This document shows, one piece after another, positions 26,932-35,467 of a stretch of 64,000 nt of DNA. Made by a program: the position numbers and the translations under genes. Each line of letters begins with the position of its first letter. Within the stretch, counting starts at the first letter, position 1. Source of the stretch: CAWAPS01 sp963783945 (GTDB taxonomy: Bacteria > Actinomycetota > Acidimicrobiia > Acidimicrobiales > Palsa-688); NCBI GenBank assembly GCA_963783945.1, contig CAWAPS010000019.1, forward strand, positions 310,001-374,000, given 5' to 3'. The notes beneath the pieces are model-generated. The model saw nothing but the letters and a program-made list of their open reading frames with translations, did no database searches and was not told where the DNA came from.

Positions 26932-27402
26932 ATGCTTCAGCCCGGTCCGGCGGCCACTGGCATCGACGCCGAGGATCACATCGTCGCGACCCTGCTCGGC
27001 AGCACGTCCCGCCTCACCCGGCTGCTGTTGAGGTCGGGCTCGCGCGAGCTGACCCGCACCGAGGCCGGCCTGCTCACCACCCTTAACGACGGCCCGCGCC
27101 GCATCACCGAGCTGGCCGAGACGGAGGCCCTGGCCCAGCCGTCGGTGAGCAAGCTGGTCGACAAGCTCGAGGGTCGGGGCCTGGTGGCGCGAGGCCGAGC
27201 GCCCGACGACGGGCGGGCCGTGGTCGTGTCCATCTCGGCCGATGGCCGCCTGTGCCTGGAGGCTGCTCGTAGCCACCTCCGCTCGGTGCTACGCCAGATC
27301 CTGGGCGAGCTGCAGGACGACGATCTCGTCGCCCTCACCGCGGCCGGCGAAGCGGTGGAGCGGCTGATCGAGATACTCCAGCGCCGCCAAGGACCGATAT
27401 GA
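26932..27402 (+). CDS. MarR family transcriptional regulator
   Basis: A 156-residue MarR-type winged-helix repressor. The helix-turn-helix is in RRITELAETEALAQPSVSKLVDKLEGRGLVARGRAPDDGR, with the wing at the end; the flanking helices form the dimer and ligand site. It overlaps the downstream MFS gene by 4 nt (ATGA), so it almost certainly controls that exporter in response to a compound. Another ATG at 26928 is out of frame. It is the only transcription factor I can recognise in the 64 kb. Confidence 0.93.
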   Translation: MLQPGPAATGIDAEDHIVATLLGSTSRLTRLLLRSGSRELTRTEAGLLTTLNDGPRRITELAETEALAQPSVSKLVDKLEGRGLVARGRAPDDGRAVVVSISADGRLCLEAARSHLRSVLRQILGELQDDDLVALTAAGEAVERLIEILQRRQGPI

Positions 27403-28868
27403 GTCTGGGCCGTCGGGCCAGAGCCGTGGCGCCGGTGCTCGTACTGACCACCATGGTTGCGAGCATCGTCAGCTCCCTTGGCGCTCCGCTCATCCCGACC
27501 ATCGCCCGGGATTACCACGACTCGCTGAGCACGGCGCAGTGGTCCCTCACGATCGCACTGCTCTCCGGCGCCGTCAGCGCCCCGGTGATGGGCCGCCTGG
27601 GAGACGGCCCGAGACGCCGGGCCACCATGATCGGCGGTCTGGCCGCGGTGACCCTCGGCTGCGTCGTCGCGGCCGAGGCCTCGCGGTTGGACGTGCTCGT
27701 CCTCGGCCGAGCGCTCCAAGGCGTTGGTTTGGGCGTGGCCCCTCTCGCCATGGCCACCGCCCGGGATGAGATGCCCGCCGAGCGCGTCGCCCCGATGATC
27801 GGGCTGCTATCGGTGTCGACCGCGGCCGGTGCTGGCGCGGGCTACCCGATCAGCGGCCTGCTCGCCGACCGCATCGGCCTGTCGGGTGCCTTCTGGTTTG
27901 GGGCCACGGTCACCGGACTCGCCCTCATCTCCGTCATCGCTGTCGTCCCATCGACGAAGATCCGCCGCCCGGCTCGTCTCGACCTGACCGGCGCCATCCT
28001 GCTCACGTCGGGCCTGGTCGCCGTACTGGTGGCCATCGCCCAGGGCGCGACGTGGGGTTGGGGGTCTCCGGCGATCGTCGCCCTGCTCCTCGGTGGTCTC
28101 GCCATCTTGGGGGTGTGGACGGTCCAGCAGCTGCACACGCACGCGCCGCTGGTCGATCTCCGCCTCCTCCGGCACCCGGCGGTACTAGCCGGCGACGGAT
28201 GTGCTCTCGTGCTCGGCGTCGCCATGTACATGAACCTCTCGGCGGTAACCGAATTCGTTCAGCTCCCGCGTTCGGGCGGCTTCGGCTTCTCGGCCTCGGT
28301 GGTCGTGGCCGGGCTGACGCTCATCCCGTTGTCGGTGTGCATGCTGACAGCTTCGAGGGCGCTGCCGGTCCTAATCGAGCACATCGAAGTTCGGGCCGTG
28401 CTGGCCATGGGCTGCCTGGTCGTGGCGGCCGCGGGTATCTTCTTCGCCCTGTTCCACGGCTCCCTCTGGGAGGCATTCGTCATGATGGGGATGCTCGGGA
28501 TCGGGCTCGGCACGACCTACGCCGCCATCCCCGGCCTCATCGTCTCGGCGGTCCCGCGAGGTGAAACCGGCAGCGCCATGGGCTTTTACCAAGTTGTCCG
28601 CTACGTGGGCTTCTCCTTGGGCAGCGCCCTTACGGCCTCCATTCTCGCCAGTCACAACTCTTCATCCACCGGCCAGCCGACGTTGGACGGCTACACCGTG
28701 GTGCTTTGGTTGGCCGGCGCCATCTGCGTGGCCGCGGCGGTCACGGCCTGGGTGCTTCCCGCGACCGGACACAAAGTCCCTTCCGAGCAGCAACTTGGCG
28801 ACCGCGAGGTCCGGCTGCTCGAGCAAACCGAGGGAGAAGACCTGATCTTGGGAGGAAACCAGCCGTAG
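27399..28868 (+). CDS. MFS transporter, DHA2-like drug/metabolite exporter
   Basis: A 489-residue integral membrane protein with about 14 hydrophobic segments. The A-motif is GRLGDGPRRRATM between TM2 and TM3, and ATARDEMPAERVAP follows TM4. The pattern (LTTMVASIVSSLGAPLIPTIA at the start) fits the 14-TMS DHA2 family of proton-driven exporters. It is translationally coupled to marR, so it probably exports a toxic substrate or intermediate of the surrounding pathways when MarR is released. Confidence 0.92.
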   Translation: MSLGRRARAVAPVLVLTTMVASIVSSLGAPLIPTIARDYHDSLSTAQWSLTIALLSGAVSAPVMGRLGDGPRRRATMIGGLAAVTLGCVVAAEASRLDVLVLGRALQGVGLGVAPLAMATARDEMPAERVAPMIGLLSVSTAAGAGAGYPISGLLADRIGLSGAFWFGATVTGLALISVIAVVPSTKIRRPARLDLTGAILLTSGLVAVLVAIAQGATWGWGSPAIVALLLGGLAILGVWTVQQLHTHAPLVDLRLLRHPAVLAGDGCALVLGVAMYMNLSAVTEFVQLPRSGGFGFSASVVVAGLTLIPLSVCMLTASRALPVLIEHIEVRAVLAMGCLVVAAAGIFFALFHGSLWEAFVMMGMLGIGLGTTYAAIPGLIVSAVPRGETGSAMGFYQVVRYVGFSLGSALTASILASHNSSSTGQPTLDGYTVVLWLAGAICVAAAVTAWVLPATGHKVPSEQQLGDREVRLLEQTEGEDLILGGNQP

Positions 28869-28967
28869 GCCTCCACTCCCCTGCTCCCGGGTTGGCGGCC
28901 ACCCATCTCCGCTCGAAGTCGATCCTGTACGCTCGGGCGATAGCGCCAGGCAAGGGAGGAAGCGCAA

Positions 28968-29798
28968 ATGGCTCGCCTTGATGGAAAGGTGGCGTTCATC
29001 ACCGGAGGTGCTCGCGGTCAAGGGCGCTCTCATGCCGTACTGATGGCGGAGCAGGGTGCCGACATCATAACCCTGGACCTGTGCGGAACCATCGGCTCGA
29101 TCGAGTACCCGCTGGCTACCCCGGATGACCTCGAAGAGACGGTCCAACTGGTGGAGAAGACGGGCCGGCGCATCGTGGCCCGCCAGGCCGACGTCCGAGA
29201 CTTCGATGCGGTGGCGGCTGTCCTCGGTGAGGGACGGCGCGAGTTGGGACGGCTCGACTTCGTCGTGGCCAACGCCGGCATCATGCCGACCCTCGGTGAC
29301 CGGGGGCGCCAGCGCCAGGCGTTCTACGACGCCGTCGACGTCATGCTGACCGGCGTATTTCACACGTGCGAGGCCGCCATCCCAAGCCTCATCGAGCAAG
29401 ACCAAGGAGGCGCGATCGTGATCACGAGCTCCTCCGCAGGCTTGAAGGGGATGGCTCCCAGTCGCGAGCTGGCGATGGCGGGCTTCATGGGCTACGGCGC
29501 GGCCAAGCACGGCGTGGTCGGGCTGATGAGGGCCTATGCCAACTCCCTGGCTCCCCACCGCATCCGCTGCAATACCGTGCACCCGGGCGGTGTCAACACC
29601 CCCATGGTGGTCAACGATGGTTTCAGTCAGTTCATGGAGGCGCACCCCGATGCCGGCTCGAGCCTCATGAATCCGATGCCGGTCGATCTCCTCGATCCCA
29701 GCGACATCTCGAACGCCATCATCTTCCTCTGCTCTGAAGAGGGCAGATATGTAACGGGGGTGACCCTTCCCGTGGACGCCGGCTTCTGCAACAAGTAG
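28968..29798 (+). CDS. mycofactocin-coupled type SDR oxidoreductase
   Basis: A 276-residue SDR, the same length as its paralogue at 11657-12487 and nearly identical in long runs: GKVAFITGGARGQGRSHAVL, EYPLATPDDLEETVQLVEK, ANAGIMPTLG and VNTPMVVND. The active-site region differs at YGAAK where the paralogue has YTASK. An AAGGGAGG site precedes ATG 28968. Members use non-exchangeable NAD and need mycofactocin to re-oxidise it. It follows the MarR-MFS pair by 99 nt on the same strand and is probably separately transcribed. Confidence 0.93.
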   Translation: MARLDGKVAFITGGARGQGRSHAVLMAEQGADIITLDLCGTIGSIEYPLATPDDLEETVQLVEKTGRRIVARQADVRDFDAVAAVLGEGRRELGRLDFVVANAGIMPTLGDRGRQRQAFYDAVDVMLTGVFHTCEAAIPSLIEQDQGGAIVITSSSAGLKGMAPSRELAMAGFMGYGAAKHGVVGLMRAYANSLAPHRIRCNTVHPGGVNTPMVVNDGFSQFMEAHPDAGSSLMNPMPVDLLDPSDISNAIIFLCSEEGRYVTGVTLPVDAGFCNK

Positions 29799-29846
29799 CC
29801 AGCTGATCCCGCGGGCGAGTCGCGGGTTAAGGCGAGCCCTTAGCCG

Positions 29847-30785
29847 TCAGCCCCCGGCATCGATGCGCTCGTCCACATCGCGTATCTCCTCGAACAGCCA
29901 CATAGGGACGCTGTGGCTGGAGAGATCGCGGATCTCGCCTATGTGGGCGGCAACATTCTCAGCACTGATCGAGGCCTCGTCGGGAGCAATCCAACCGTCG
30001 GCCACCCCGACGAAGATCCTGGCGTACCGACCGTGCACCGCAGAAAAAGCCTCCCCGGTGTAGTCGCACCCGGAGCTGGACAGGTACATCACGAGTGCGG
30101 CGATCGTCGGAGGATCCCATCGCCAGTCGTCCACCTCGACCGGCTTGCGGGTGTACTTGGCAAAGTACTCCATCATGTCGGGGATGTCCGGCTTCACCGG
30201 GCTGGGGCCGGTGCGGGCCACGGGAAGTATGGCGTTCACCTTGATCCCCCGCTCCATGCCCTCGAAGGCCAGCGCCTTCATCAGGCCGTATTGCCCCGTC
30301 TTGCCTGCGGCGTAGCTGCTGAGCCCGTGGTGGGAGAACAAGCCTGAGTTGGAACACACCATGACGACCCGGCCATATTTGCGTTCCGTCATGAGAGGCC
30401 ACACCAGCTGGGTCATCCTGAACGGGGCCCGAAGATGGACGTCGAGCACTTCGTCGATATCCGCATCGCTCAGGTCATTGAAATAACCAGTCCGAAGGAT
30501 TCCCGCGTTGTTGACGAGAATATCCACCTTTCCGAACTCGCGAACAGCGGTATCCACGACATGCTCGGCTCCCGCTGCCGTCGCGACCGTATCCTGACAC
30601 CCGACGGCTCGGCCGCCCGCGGCATTGATTTCTTCCGCCACTGCCTCCGCCAGGCCCTCGTCGATCTCGTTGACGACCACCTCGGCCCCTCGGCGGGCGA
30701 GCTCGAGTGCGTAGGCGCGACCCAGGTTGCGGCCGGCTCCCGTCACGATCGCCGTCTGACCGGTGAAGGAAATATCGGGCATCAA
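29847..30785 (-). CDS. SDR family oxidoreductase, MFE-2/hydroxyacyl-CoA dehydrogenase type
   Basis: A 312-residue SDR closely related to 21144-22085, with shared runs YTRKPVEVDDWRW, EAFSAVHGRYAR and VGVADGWIAPDEASI. TGAGRNLGRAYAL is the glycine loop, VNNAGIL and CSNSGLFS follow, and the Tyr/Lys pair is SYAAGK. It probably oxidises a hydroxyacyl-CoA or cyclic alcohol. The most variable part between the copies is the loop after NAILP (residues about 195-215), the usual substrate-lid region, so substrates may differ. It is convergent with the mycofactocin-type SDR, 48 nt apart. Confidence 0.9.
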   Translation of the reverse strand: MMPDISFTGQTAIVTGAGRNLGRAYALELARRGAEVVVNEIDEGLAEAVAEEINAAGGRAVGCQDTVATAAGAEHVVDTAVREFGKVDILVNNAGILRTGYFNDLSDADIDEVLDVHLRAPFRMTQLVWPLMTERKYGRVVMVCSNSGLFSHHGLSSYAAGKTGQYGLMKALAFEGMERGIKVNAILPVARTGPSPVKPDIPDMMEYFAKYTRKPVEVDDWRWDPPTIAALVMYLSSSGCDYTGEAFSAVHGRYARIFVGVADGWIAPDEASISAENVAAHIGEIRDLSSHSVPMWLFEEIRDVDERIDAGG

Positions 30786-30955
30786 CTATCTCCCATCGAC
30801 TGATTGTCCACGAACGCCATGTCGCCTGCATTCATGAATGACATTTCCAGGGTTGTCTACTGATTTCCACCCAATCATATGCGAGCGACACAGTCGGGCG
30901 CTCCCTGCAACCCCGCCGGGCCTTTCGAGGGCGCCCGATCGATCGCGGGCCAGGC

Positions 30956-30961
30956 TATAAA
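30956..30961 (+). promoter_or_regulatory. -10 element TATAAA of a leaderless promoter
   Basis: TATAAA is 7 nt upstream of ATG 30969, with no Shine-Dalgarno in between. Confidence 0.5.
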
Positions 30962-30968
30962 TGGGGCC

Positions 30969-31286
30969 ATGACAATGGTGATCGTACAGGGTGTGTTCGG
31001 GGTCAAGCCTGAGGAGCGGGAACAGTTCCTCCAGGGCAGCGTCGACGGGATGCGGGCCTCTCGACTGGAAGACGGCTGTCTCGAATATGTCCTCGCCGCC
31101 GACCCGCTCGACCCTGGGCGGGTGGTGCTTTCGGAGCGCTGGGAGTCGACGGACCACTTGCAGCGACACCTTCAGGGCCAGTCGACCCAACGCGAGAACC
31201 CGCCTCAGGAGGGCAGTACCCGTCCGGCTCCCCTGAGCATGGAGATCACCCTCTACGAGATCGCGTCGTCGCGTCCGTTACGCTGA
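30969..31286 (+). CDS. antibiotic biosynthesis monooxygenase (ABM) domain protein
   Basis: A 105-residue dimeric ferredoxin-like ABM protein (YgiN-like): MVIVQGVFGVKPEEREQFL, GCLEYVLAADPLDPGRVVLSERWESTDHLQRHL. The RWES and HLQ positions are those usual for cofactor-free quinol monooxygenases and ring-modifying ABM proteins. The ATG at 30969 fits the fold start; an upstream in-frame extension to 30879 does not. It may oxygenate a phenolic or quinol intermediate. It is divergent from the SDR at 29847 and convergent with the aldolase gene. Confidence 0.88.
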   Translation: MTMVIVQGVFGVKPEEREQFLQGSVDGMRASRLEDGCLEYVLAADPLDPGRVVLSERWESTDHLQRHLQGQSTQRENPPQEGSTRPAPLSMEITLYEIASSRPLR

Positions 31287-31315
31287 CGCCGGCCGGTGAG
31301 CAGGGCAGCACCGGC

Positions 31316-32158
31316 TCAGCCCTCAGCCGTTCGCACCGCTGACGCCACGCCCGCCTCGAGTCGGGTGAAGATAATCCGGAAGCCCTGAGCGACGCGACGT
31401 TTGGCGTCCTCCGCTCCCCCCGCCACGCCGACGCACGGTACGCCGCGCTCGCGACAGACCGCCAGGACCCGCTGCACCTGGTCCTCGACCTCAGGGTGCC
31501 CGAACTGGCCTATCAGACCCATGTCGGCGGAGAGGTCACCCGACCCGGGCCAGATCGCCCCGATACCGCTGGTGGCGTCCAGGATCCGTTCGAGATTGTG
31601 CACACCCTTGACGCTCTCGACGATTCCTATCACCAGGAGCTCACCGTCGGGGTTGAGCGGCCACACATCAGCCCGCTCCGCGTACTCGTGGATGCCAAGG
31701 CCCCAGTACCTGGCCGCCATCTGGGGTGAATAACCCCGCTGGCCGCCCCCGAGTGCCGATCCTCGTTGCGCCGGGTAACGGGCGGCGTTGACGATGGCGA
31801 GCGCATCTTCGGGGGTGTCGAGCTGTGGGGCGACAAAGCCGTATACCCCGAGGTCGAGAGCTTGCTTGATAATCCATTGAGTCGTCTCGCGCCCGGGCGG
31901 CGGGATCCGGGTGAAGGGCACGACCGACGGGGACAGCGCGTCCTCGGCTATGCGCCGCCGGCTCAGCATCGCCTGTAACGAGTTGCGCAGTCCGAGGAAA
32001 TCGAATCCCTGGTGCTCCATCTCGAAGATCACCATGTCAAAGTCGGAGTCCCCGTATGCCTCGGCCACTTCGACGCTGGCGTTGGGAACCGGTTGTGACG
32101 ACACCACCGCCTCACCGGCCGCGAGCTTTCCGATCACCTTGTTCAGACGTGCCTGAAT
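31316..32158 (-). CDS. HpcH/HpaI aldolase family protein
   Basis: A 280-residue class II aldolase-like protein. FEMEHQGFDF, QALDLGVYGFVAPQLDTPEDA and IVESVKGVHNLERIL correspond to metal and substrate elements of HpcH/HpaI and citrate lyase beta enzymes; IWPGSGDLSADMGL carries the late Asp. GTG 32158 behind GGGAGGG is preferred; the farther in-frame start is a TTG. These enzymes cleave or form C-C bonds of 4-hydroxy-2-oxo acids, typically late in aromatic degradation. It lies 48 nt downstream of the hydrolase on the same strand. Confidence 0.9.
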   Translation of the reverse strand: MQARLNKVIGKLAAGEAVVSSQPVPNASVEVAEAYGDSDFDMVIFEMEHQGFDFLGLRNSLQAMLSRRRIAEDALSPSVVPFTRIPPPGRETTQWIIKQALDLGVYGFVAPQLDTPEDALAIVNAARYPAQRGSALGGGQRGYSPQMAARYWGLGIHEYAERADVWPLNPDGELLVIGIVESVKGVHNLERILDATSGIGAIWPGSGDLSADMGLIGQFGHPEVEDQVQRVLAVCRERGVPCVGVAGGAEDAKRRVAQGFRIIFTRLEAGVASAVRTAEG

Positions 32159-32206
32159 CACGCTGGCCCTCCCGCGGTCGATTGTAACGGAGCCCAAACA
32201 GCCCGC

Positions 32207-32950
32207 CTATCCCCCGCCCGGGCCGGCGGTATCCGCTTCCCGGCGGCCCACGAAGTCAAGGACCGCGCTCGGATAGGCCGTACGGGAGGGGCGGAACAGG
32301 TCGTGGCCGGATCCGGCGATGGTGGCAACCTCGATATCGGCGACGGACTTGCGATAGCGGGCCTCGACCTCATCGTTGATCACGCCGCCCTCCGACCCTC
32401 TGGCCACCAGGACCGGCACGCCGAGCGCCGCCAATCGATCCCACAGCTCACGGGATCTCGATGCGGCCTGAATCCCATCGAGCACGTGGCGCGACACCCT
32501 CGAACCCACTGGCACCCCGCGCCACGTCGTCGCCAGCATCCGGTCGGCGAAGTCGACGGGCAGACCGATCTCCGCCGGGAGGTAATCACCAATGGAAACT
32601 GACAGGACGTGGCCCGTCAGCTTCATGGCCACCTCGAGTCCCGGCGTGGTGCCCCGGGAAAAGGTCATGAGATGGAAGGCAAAGATATCGTTGGCGCGGA
32701 TCACGGCTTCCACATCAGTCGCCTGCTCGAGCGCCGAGTAGCCGTTCGAAGGAGCGTCGCTGCCACCCCGACCTCGCAACTCCACGATGAGCAGGCGGCG
32801 GTCGCCAAAACATTCGAACATAGGAAGGTAATCGCCGGCGAGGTCCGTGATCCCGGGTACGAACACAACTGGAGCCCCGGACCGGGCGGCCGGACCACTG
32901 TCCAGGTAGCGGATCCGGATCCCCCCATTGTTGGTGAACTTCTCGATCAT
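32207..32950 (-). CDS. alpha/beta hydrolase with altered nucleophile elbow
   Basis: A 247-residue alpha/beta hydrolase: VVFVPGITDLAGDY near the oxyanion site, ELRGRGGSDAP, and SGHDLFRPS at the end with the catalytic His. The nucleophile elbow is T-F-S98-R-G rather than G-x-S-x-G, so the first Gly is lost but the Ser is kept. It probably hydrolyses an ester, lactone or ring-fission product and precedes the aldolase on the same strand, an order common in meta-cleavage pathways. The start ATG 32950 has no clear Shine-Dalgarno. Confidence 0.85.
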   Translation of the reverse strand: MIEKFTNNGGIRIRYLDSGPAARSGAPVVFVPGITDLAGDYLPMFECFGDRRLLIVELRGRGGSDAPSNGYSALEQATDVEAVIRANDIFAFHLMTFSRGTTPGLEVAMKLTGHVLSVSIGDYLPAEIGLPVDFADRMLATTWRGVPVGSRVSRHVLDGIQAASRSRELWDRLAALGVPVLVARGSEGGVINDEVEARYRKSVADIEVATIAGSGHDLFRPSRTAYPSAVLDFVGRREADTAGPGGG

Positions 32951-33021
32951 TGGTCGAGAAAGCTAGTGCAGTGGGGGCGAATCCCGGCAAGCGCGCTTTT
33001 GGCCGTCACCCCCCTCGGGGG

Positions 33022-33027
33022 TACAAT
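33022..33027 (+). promoter_or_regulatory. -10 element TACAAT
   Basis: A consensus-like TACAAT in the 120-nt divergent spacer reads toward the MFS gene. Transcription would begin near 33034, giving a short leader for GTG 33075 or an almost leaderless message for ATG 33039. Confidence 0.45.
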
Positions 33028-33074
33028 GACGCCCACCCATGGGACCTTGGAGAGGCGATCACCGGGGTCAGCTG

Positions 33075-34535
33075 GTGTCTGGCGAGCGGCGCAGGTGGGA
33101 GGCATTCACGGTCCTCTGCCTGGGACAACTGATGATCGTGCTCGACTCCACTGCGGTCAACGTCGCTCTGCCCGCGATCGAGCGGGACCTGCACTTCTCC
33201 CAGGCATCGATCGCATGGGTGGTGAATGCCTATCTCCTGACTTTCGGCGGTCTGCTCATGCTGGCCGGCCGGCTGGGGGACCTCATCGGACGGCTGAGGA
33301 TCTTCCTGATCGGGATCGGTGCGTTCAGCGTGGCCTCCATGTTGTGTGGGCTGTCACCGAACGGAAACGTACTGGTGGGAGCCAGGTTCCTCCAGGGGGC
33401 TACCGCGGCCATGGTGGCGGCGATGGTCCTGGCCATCATCTCGCCCATGTTTCCCGGGCCTAGGGAAAAGGCCCTCGCTCTCAGCGTGTTCGCCTTTGTG
33501 TCAGTGGGGGGCGGGTCGCTCGGCCTGGTGGTGGGGGGCGTGCTCACGGACCTGCTCAGCTGGCACTGGATTTTTTTCGTGAACGTGCCGTTGGGCGCAG
33601 CCACCCTCGTTATCGGGCCCAGGCTGATCGAATCCGAACCCGGCATCGGGCTGGCTGCAGGAGCCGACCTCCTCGGGGCCTTCCTCGTCACTGCCGCCCC
33701 TTCGCTTGCCGTGTACGGCATGGTCAACGCCGGAGACTCCAGCTGGGGATCCGGTAGAACCGTCGCCGCGCTTGTGGGAGCAGTGGCACTGGCGCTGCTA
33801 TTCGTGCTCGTGGAGTCGCGAGTAGCAACCCCGCTGATACCACTGCGGATCCTCCGCAACCGCAACCTGGCGAGTGCTGCCGTGGTCCGAGTGCTCTTTC
33901 CCATAGGTGGCTTCGGCCTCAACTTCATCGGGGCGCTGTACCTGCAGAACGTGGTCGGCTACAGCCCGCTTCGAACCGGCCTGGCGTTCCTTCCATTGAC
34001 GGCCACAACCGGTCTGGTTTCGCTCACGGTCACCCCCCGCCTGGTTGAACGCACCGGATGGAAGCTTCCAACCCTGGTCGGACTGGCGCTGCTCACCGCC
34101 GGTCTGCTGGGCATGTCCCGGATATCCGAGCACTCGTCGTATGTCAGCTCCATTCTGCCGACGCTGGTGCTCAACGGGGTGGGCTTCGGACTGACCGTCA
34201 TGCCGACGATCGCGATGGTCATGTCCTCGGTGGCGCCAGCTGACTCGGGTGTGGCGTCAGGCGTAGCCAACGTTTCAGTTCAGATCGGAACGGCACTCGG
34301 CGTAGCGGCCATGGCGACCGTGGCCGCTTCCCGCACCACCGGGCTTCTCGCCCGCCACGAGGGGTTGGCTCACGCCCTGACCGGCGGCTACCAGGCGGCG
34401 TTCCTGGTCGGGGCCGTCTGCACGGCGGTGAGCTGGCTGGTGGCCCTTGTCTTCTTCGACTCCGGCCGCCCTCACCCGGTTCCGGAACCGGTCCCCGATT
34501 TCGTCGGCCTCCCTCGCAGTGAAGAGGTCACCTGA
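33075..34535 (+). CDS. MFS transporter, DHA2 (EmrB/QacA) family
   Basis: A 486-residue membrane protein with about 14 hydrophobic segments. The N-terminus WEAFTVLCLGQLMIVLDSTAV is the DHA2 signature of TM1, GRLGDLIGRLRIF the A-motif, and RFLQGATAAMVA lies in TM4. The GTG 33075 start gives the usual family N-terminus (SGERRRW) after GGGG; ATG 33039 would add 12 residues. A proton-driven exporter, probably for hydrophobic compounds; no regulator is adjacent. Divergent from the hydrolase at 32207. Confidence 0.92.
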   Translation: MSGERRRWEAFTVLCLGQLMIVLDSTAVNVALPAIERDLHFSQASIAWVVNAYLLTFGGLLMLAGRLGDLIGRLRIFLIGIGAFSVASMLCGLSPNGNVLVGARFLQGATAAMVAAMVLAIISPMFPGPREKALALSVFAFVSVGGGSLGLVVGGVLTDLLSWHWIFFVNVPLGAATLVIGPRLIESEPGIGLAAGADLLGAFLVTAAPSLAVYGMVNAGDSSWGSGRTVAALVGAVALALLFVLVESRVATPLIPLRILRNRNLASAAVVRVLFPIGGFGLNFIGALYLQNVVGYSPLRTGLAFLPLTATTGLVSLTVTPRLVERTGWKLPTLVGLALLTAGLLGMSRISEHSSYVSSILPTLVLNGVGFGLTVMPTIAMVMSSVAPADSGVASGVANVSVQIGTALGVAAMATVAASRTTGLLARHEGLAHALTGGYQAAFLVGAVCTAVSWLVALVFFDSGRPHPVPEPVPDFVGLPRSEEVT

Positions 34536-34616
34536 AGACGTCGCAGAATTGCCCCTAGGTCTACGGCGCGGAGCTGTTTTAGCCGGCCGACCCCGCGGGC
34601 GGGTGGGGCGACGGGC

Positions 34617-35435
34617 TCATTCAGAAGCCCACGCGTCCTCCATGCCGCGCGCCGCGGTCTGCAACGCCGTCTCGATGCCCATCTTCTCGTTCTGATCGGA
34701 AATAACCTCGAGCTCCCACCAGCCCGCGTAACCTCCGTCGACCAGAGCGTGGAGCAGCCGATGCAGCGGGATGATCCCCTGGCCCGGCATGGCCCGGTCC
34801 TGGGTACGAAGAGTGACGGCCTTGTGGTCGCTCACCTGGACGTAGAAGACCTTACTGGCGGACCGGCGCGCCAGGTCTTCGATGCCTCGCTGCCACCACA
34901 GGTGATAGGTGTCGAACAAGTAGCCGAACGACCGGTCGTCAACCCGCTCCACGATGTCGACCGCGTCCGCGGCCAGGTTGATGAACGTGACGTCCTGCCG
35001 TATCGGTGATACCGGCTCGATGGCCAATCGAAGATTGCGGGCGTGGATCTCCGGAAGAAATGCGATGGTCTGCTCCACGACGTGCTTGGCCGCCTCGTCC
35101 CACGTCATCGTCCCGCGCGGCCGGCACTCCGCGGTGAAGCACTCGGCCCCCAGTTCAGCCGCCATGTCGAGATACTTGAGCGCCTCCTGCTGATGCTCCT
35201 TGAACTTTGGCGGGTCGTTGAGCTCGTACAGGTGGACGCCCTGAAAGTCGGAGACCACCAGATCGCTGGCCTTGAGCTCGCGCATGCTGCGCTCGACTCC
35301 GCACTCGTGGAACTGGGGCATGCCGACGCCGATCCCCTGAATGCCGGCGCGGCTCCAGGCGTCGATGCACCGGCAAATATCCCAGTTCCACGCCATCGTC
35401 GAACATGCCGCCACGCCGCGGCCTTGAAGTGACAT
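34617..35435 (-). CDS. sugar phosphate isomerase/epimerase-like TIM barrel
   Basis: A 272-residue AP-endonuclease-2/xylose-isomerase-like barrel. ARNLRLAIEPV (metal Glu), YLFDTYHLWW (Asp and His), VQVSDHKA and GWWELEVISDQ mark the metal-binding strands. The start at ATG 35435 has a TATGCT -10 7 nt upstream; more distal ATGs do not improve the N-terminus. It may isomerise a sugar-like or hydroxy-keto intermediate. The Abhydrolase_10-like gene lies 32 nt upstream on the same strand. Confidence 0.9.
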   Translation of the reverse strand: MSLQGRGVAACSTMAWNWDICRCIDAWSRAGIQGIGVGMPQFHECGVERSMRELKASDLVVSDFQGVHLYELNDPPKFKEHQQEALKYLDMAAELGAECFTAECRPRGTMTWDEAAKHVVEQTIAFLPEIHARNLRLAIEPVSPIRQDVTFINLAADAVDIVERVDDRSFGYLFDTYHLWWQRGIEDLARRSASKVFYVQVSDHKAVTLRTQDRAMPGQGIIPLHRLLHALVDGGYAGWWELEVISDQNEKMGIETALQTAARGMEDAWASE

Positions 35436-35442
35436 GAAGGGG

Positions 35443-35448
35443 AGCATA
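35443..35448 (-). promoter_or_regulatory. -10 element TATGCT of a leaderless promoter
   Basis: On the minus strand TATGCT ends 7 nt before ATG 35435. It sits in the spacer after the upstream hydrolase gene, so the TIM-barrel gene may have its own leaderless promoter. Confidence 0.45.
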
Positions 35449-35467
35449 GGCAAGTCACGGCCGAGGC

